A stretch of 64,000 nt of DNA from CAWDVK01 sp963805715. Lineage in GTDB: Bacteria > Actinomycetota > Actinomycetes > Streptosporangiales > Streptosporangiaceae. A model generated the notes under the pieces. The model saw nothing but the letters and a program-made list of their open reading frames with translations, ran no database searches and was not told the DNA's origin. The DNA lies in the NCBI GenBank assembly GCA_963805715.1, contig CAWDVK010000009.1, positions 434,001 to 498,000 of the forward strand. Direction: 5' to 3'. A program made the translations under genes and the position numbers. Positions 62,092 through 64,000 of the stretch are shown here, in pieces (the stretch's first letter is position 1; each line of letters begins with the position of its first letter).

Positions 62092-64000
62092 ATGAAGACG
62101 ATCGGGATCACCCTGGCCGCAGTCGTCCTCATGATCCTCGTCATCGGCTTCTTTGCGATGAGATTTCTCCGGGCCGAGGACAACGACGAATTCGAGGATC
62201 TGCCCCAGGAACGCATCCCGTCCCGGCCTGGCGGCGACCGGGATTACCGCGACGAGGACTACCGCAGCCAGGACTATCCCGGTCGGCCCGAGCACCTCGG
62301 CGGGAGCAATGGCCGGGGCCGCTTGCGCCGGTCCGGCGCCGAGCGCGAGCCACGAGGCTACGACGATCGTTCCGGCGAGCGCACCATGGACTACGGCAGG
62401 CGGCCTGCCGGCCAGGATGAGCGCGGGTCACGGACGGCAGCGGAGCCAGCCGGGCGCCGCGCGGCGGCTGCCTACGAGACACGTCGCGACGGCGAAGGCC
62501 CGCAGCGGCGCCCGGACGGCAGGCCTTCGGCCGCTCCGCTGCGAACCGCGGCACGCCCTGGCGGCCGCGGCCAGGACGGCGAGTGGGCCGTTACTGACTG
62601 GGACGCTCTGTCGGACGTCGACTACTGGGCTGAGCTGGCGTCGGATAAGCCGCTCGCCACGACGGCGCAGCCGGCCAGCCCCGCTGTGGGCGGCCGCCGC
62701 ACCGCGGACCGCCATGCCGAGGCGCGGCCGGGCACCGACCCGCGCGCCATCAGCCAGCCGGGGACGGACTACCAGCAGCTTCCGGTCCGCCAGCGGTCCC
62801 AGCCGCCCGCCGCTGCCCCCGCGGCCGGAGCCACTGGTACCGCGCTTCCTGCCCCGGCGCCCCGGCCCGAGTACCTCCCGGCCCCGCACTCCTACCCGTA
62901 TGGCCGCCCGGCCGGCGGATCGCGGTTGGCCGATTCCGGTGAGCTGAGCCTGGGCGTACTGGCCGGGCTCGGCGACCCGCAGGGTCGCGGCCGACCCGCC
63001 CAGCTGCCCGGCGACGACGATCCGCTGACCAGCCCGTCGTTGCCTGCCGTCACGGCCGACGACAGCCGGTCCTACCGGAACCCGCGGCCGGGCACGCCGG
63101 GCGGCTCGCCCGCGCAGCCTCCCTACGGCGCGGCGACGCAGCAGTTTCCCGCGCCGGGCGGTTCCGCTGGCAGGCGCGAGGGTTATGACCTCGGCGACCG
63201 CCAGCCAGGGACGCCGATTAGCTGGCCCGGCGGCTACGGCGAGCCAGCGGACGCATCCGAGCGAACTGGTCCCCAGCAGCGGCAGGGCTACGCCCCCGCG
63301 GCCGCGTACCGGGAGCATCCTGACCAGCTGACGCCACAATCGGGCAGCTACCTGGAGGAGACCCGGTCGCCGCGGCACGGCGGGGGCGGTTCGGCCGGAC
63401 GGACGCCCGCACCCGGCCGGAATCCCTATGACAGCTACCCCAGCTCTCCCGCCTCTGTCTATCCGGGGTCCGCTGCCCCAGCGCCCGCTGCCCCGGCGCC
63501 CGCTGCCCCGGCGCCCGCTGCCCCGGCGCCCGCTGCCCCGGCGCCCGCTGCCCCGGCGCCCGCTGTCCTGGCGGAGGGCAGCCGGGCCGGCGGCTACGAC
63601 CGCTCTCCGGCCGGATATGCCGCGAGCGGTCCGCAGCGCTACCAGCCGGCCCCAGCTCACGGCACCGGTCCGGCCGACTACCTAGACTCCCAGCGCGGGC
63701 GCCAGGATCCCTGGTCCGGCGGCCGGCCGGACCCGTCCCTGCCGGACCCGTCCCTGCCGGACCCGTCCCTGCCGGACCCGTCCTTGCCGGACCCGTCCCG
63801 GCCGGGCAGCGCCGGCGAGCGCGGCCAGCAGACGCCGCTGCCTGCCCGCAGCCCGGCCAGCTACCTTGACGGCGGTGCCAGCCTGCTGACCGGGCCAGCG
63901 GCCGACTACGGCCGTGACCGGCCGGAGTCGGCTGCGTCGCTGCCTGTCCGCCCAGCCCACTCTGGCCGCCCCGCGCACGCAGCCCACGCGGCCCACGCCG
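62092..64000 (+). CDS. Membrane-anchored, repeat-rich disordered protein, 3' end outside window
   Basis: The first 636 codons are in the window. An N-terminal helix (TIGITLAAVVLMILVIGFFAM) anchors a long cytoplasmic or external tail rich in Arg, Gly, Pro and Tyr. A conserved island reads WDALSDVDYWAELASDKPLATTA (in parts, about residues 180-200), a segment I have seen in actinobacterial proteins found near division genes. After it come two 15-bp tandem arrays, six APAAP-type units and five DPSLP units. Function unknown; a scaffold at the membrane is possible. The start ATG has only GGATGG upstream. It was absent from simple gene calling because it is open at the edge. Confidence 0.8.
   Translation, partial: MKTIGITLAAVVLMILVIGFFAMRFLRAEDNDEFEDLPQERIPSRPGGDRDYRDEDYRSQDYPGRPEHLGGSNGRGRLRRSGAEREPRGYDDRSGERTMDYGRRPAGQDERGSRTAAEPAGRRAAAAYETRRDGEGPQRRPDGRPSAAPLRTAARPGGRGQDGEWAVTDWDALSDVDYWAELASDKPLATTAQPASPAVGGRRTADRHAEARPGTDPRAISQPGTDYQQLPVRQRSQPPAAAPAAGATGTALPAPAPRPEYLPAPHSYPYGRPAGGSRLADSGELSLGVLAGLGDPQGRGRPAQLPGDDDPLTSPSLPAVTADDSRSYRNPRPGTPGGSPAQPPYGAATQQFPAPGGSAGRREGYDLGDRQPGTPISWPGGYGEPADASERTGPQQRQGYAPAAAYREHPDQLTPQSGSYLEETRSPRHGGGGSAGRTPAPGRNPYDSYPSSPASVYPGSAAPAPAAPAPAAPAPAAPAPAAPAPAAPAPAVLAEGSRAGGYDRSPAGYAASGPQRYQPAPAHGTGPADYLDSQRGRQDPWSGGRPDPSLPDPSLPDPSLPDPSLPDPSRPGSAGERGQQTPLPARSPASYLDGGASLLTGPAADYGRDRPESAASLPVRPAHSGRPAHAAHAAHA
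63481..63570. repeat. Six tandem 15-bp units (APAAP)
   Basis: GCGCCCGCTGCCCCG is repeated six times; the last copy is slightly changed. It keeps the frame and encodes a Pro/Ala spacer in the disordered protein. Confidence 0.9.
63730..63804. repeat. Five tandem 15-bp units (DPSLP)
   Basis: GACCCGTCCCTGCCG is repeated about five times with a changed final copy. It is in frame and encodes DPSLP pentapeptides. Confidence 0.9.

Noticed and set aside
63481..63804. Possible CRISPR-like repeats
   Set aside because: Units are contiguous 15-mers without spacers and stay in a coding frame.

Overview
The window is chromosomal DNA of a high-GC actinomycete. The evidence is the very high GC of nearly every codon third position, actinobacterial hallmark genes (a GarA-like FHA protein, FtsR-like MerR, DUF151 nuclease, SepH, FurA-KatG, RamB-AceA, a fused TrpEG with a short Trp-rich leader) and frequent GTG starts with 4-bp ATGA/GTGA overlaps. 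The gene set fits a filamentous, Streptomyces-relative lineage, but genus cannot be fixed from sequence alone.

Layout. 0-6.5 kb: growth and envelope genes on the minus strand (Rv1830-type MerR, bifunctional nuclease, FtsR, GarA-like FHA, mannose-1-phosphate guanylyltransferase/phosphomannomutase-like fusion, CDP-alcohol phosphatidyltransferase). 6.5-11.8 kb: a NitT/TauT-type ABC system with a double-length permease and an ATPase fused to two KdpD-like sensor modules. 11.9-16.9 kb: thiolase, carrier protein, FkbH-like protein, GNAT acetyltransferase and branched-polyamine synthase BpsA, with S-adenosylmethionine decarboxylase (speD) divergent. This may be an uncharacterised polyamine-conjugate pathway. 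16.9-25.8 kb: flavin disulfide reductase, a TetR/membrane-protein pair with a palindromic operator, a MetE-like protein, CcdA, a flavohemoprotein, dienelactone hydrolase, ThyX and a small secreted protein. 26-33.8 kb: VapBC, the trpEG attenuator and enzyme, an RpiR regulator, ornithine cyclodeaminase and FtsH.

34-46 kb is an eroded accessory stretch: a truncated FAD-linked oxidase, a mannitol dehydrogenase and KatG each with a frameshift, a gene split by an in-frame TAG, a decayed methyltransferase, a second toxin-antitoxin pair, a shattered LuxR/AfsR-type ATPase and a duplicated 3' end of an acyl-CoA dehydrogenase. 46-54 kb carries acyl-CoA/acetate metabolism (acyl-CoA dehydrogenase, TetR, enoyl-CoA hydratase, RamB and isocitrate lyase) and a secreted repeat protein. 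54-60 kb is a probable MFS-MarR-MmpL-glycosyltransferase operon. 60-64 kb holds SepH, a PEBP-like lipoprotein and a long membrane-anchored, repeat-rich, disordered protein that runs off the end.

Six otherwise full-length or well-conserved genes carry an apparent indel. Three are a single extra pyrimidine just before CTGG, two are extra bases in short C/G runs and one is loss of a GGCC unit. Sequencing or assembly error must be excluded before these are called pseudogenes. No tRNA, rRNA, CRISPR array or intact insertion sequence was seen.
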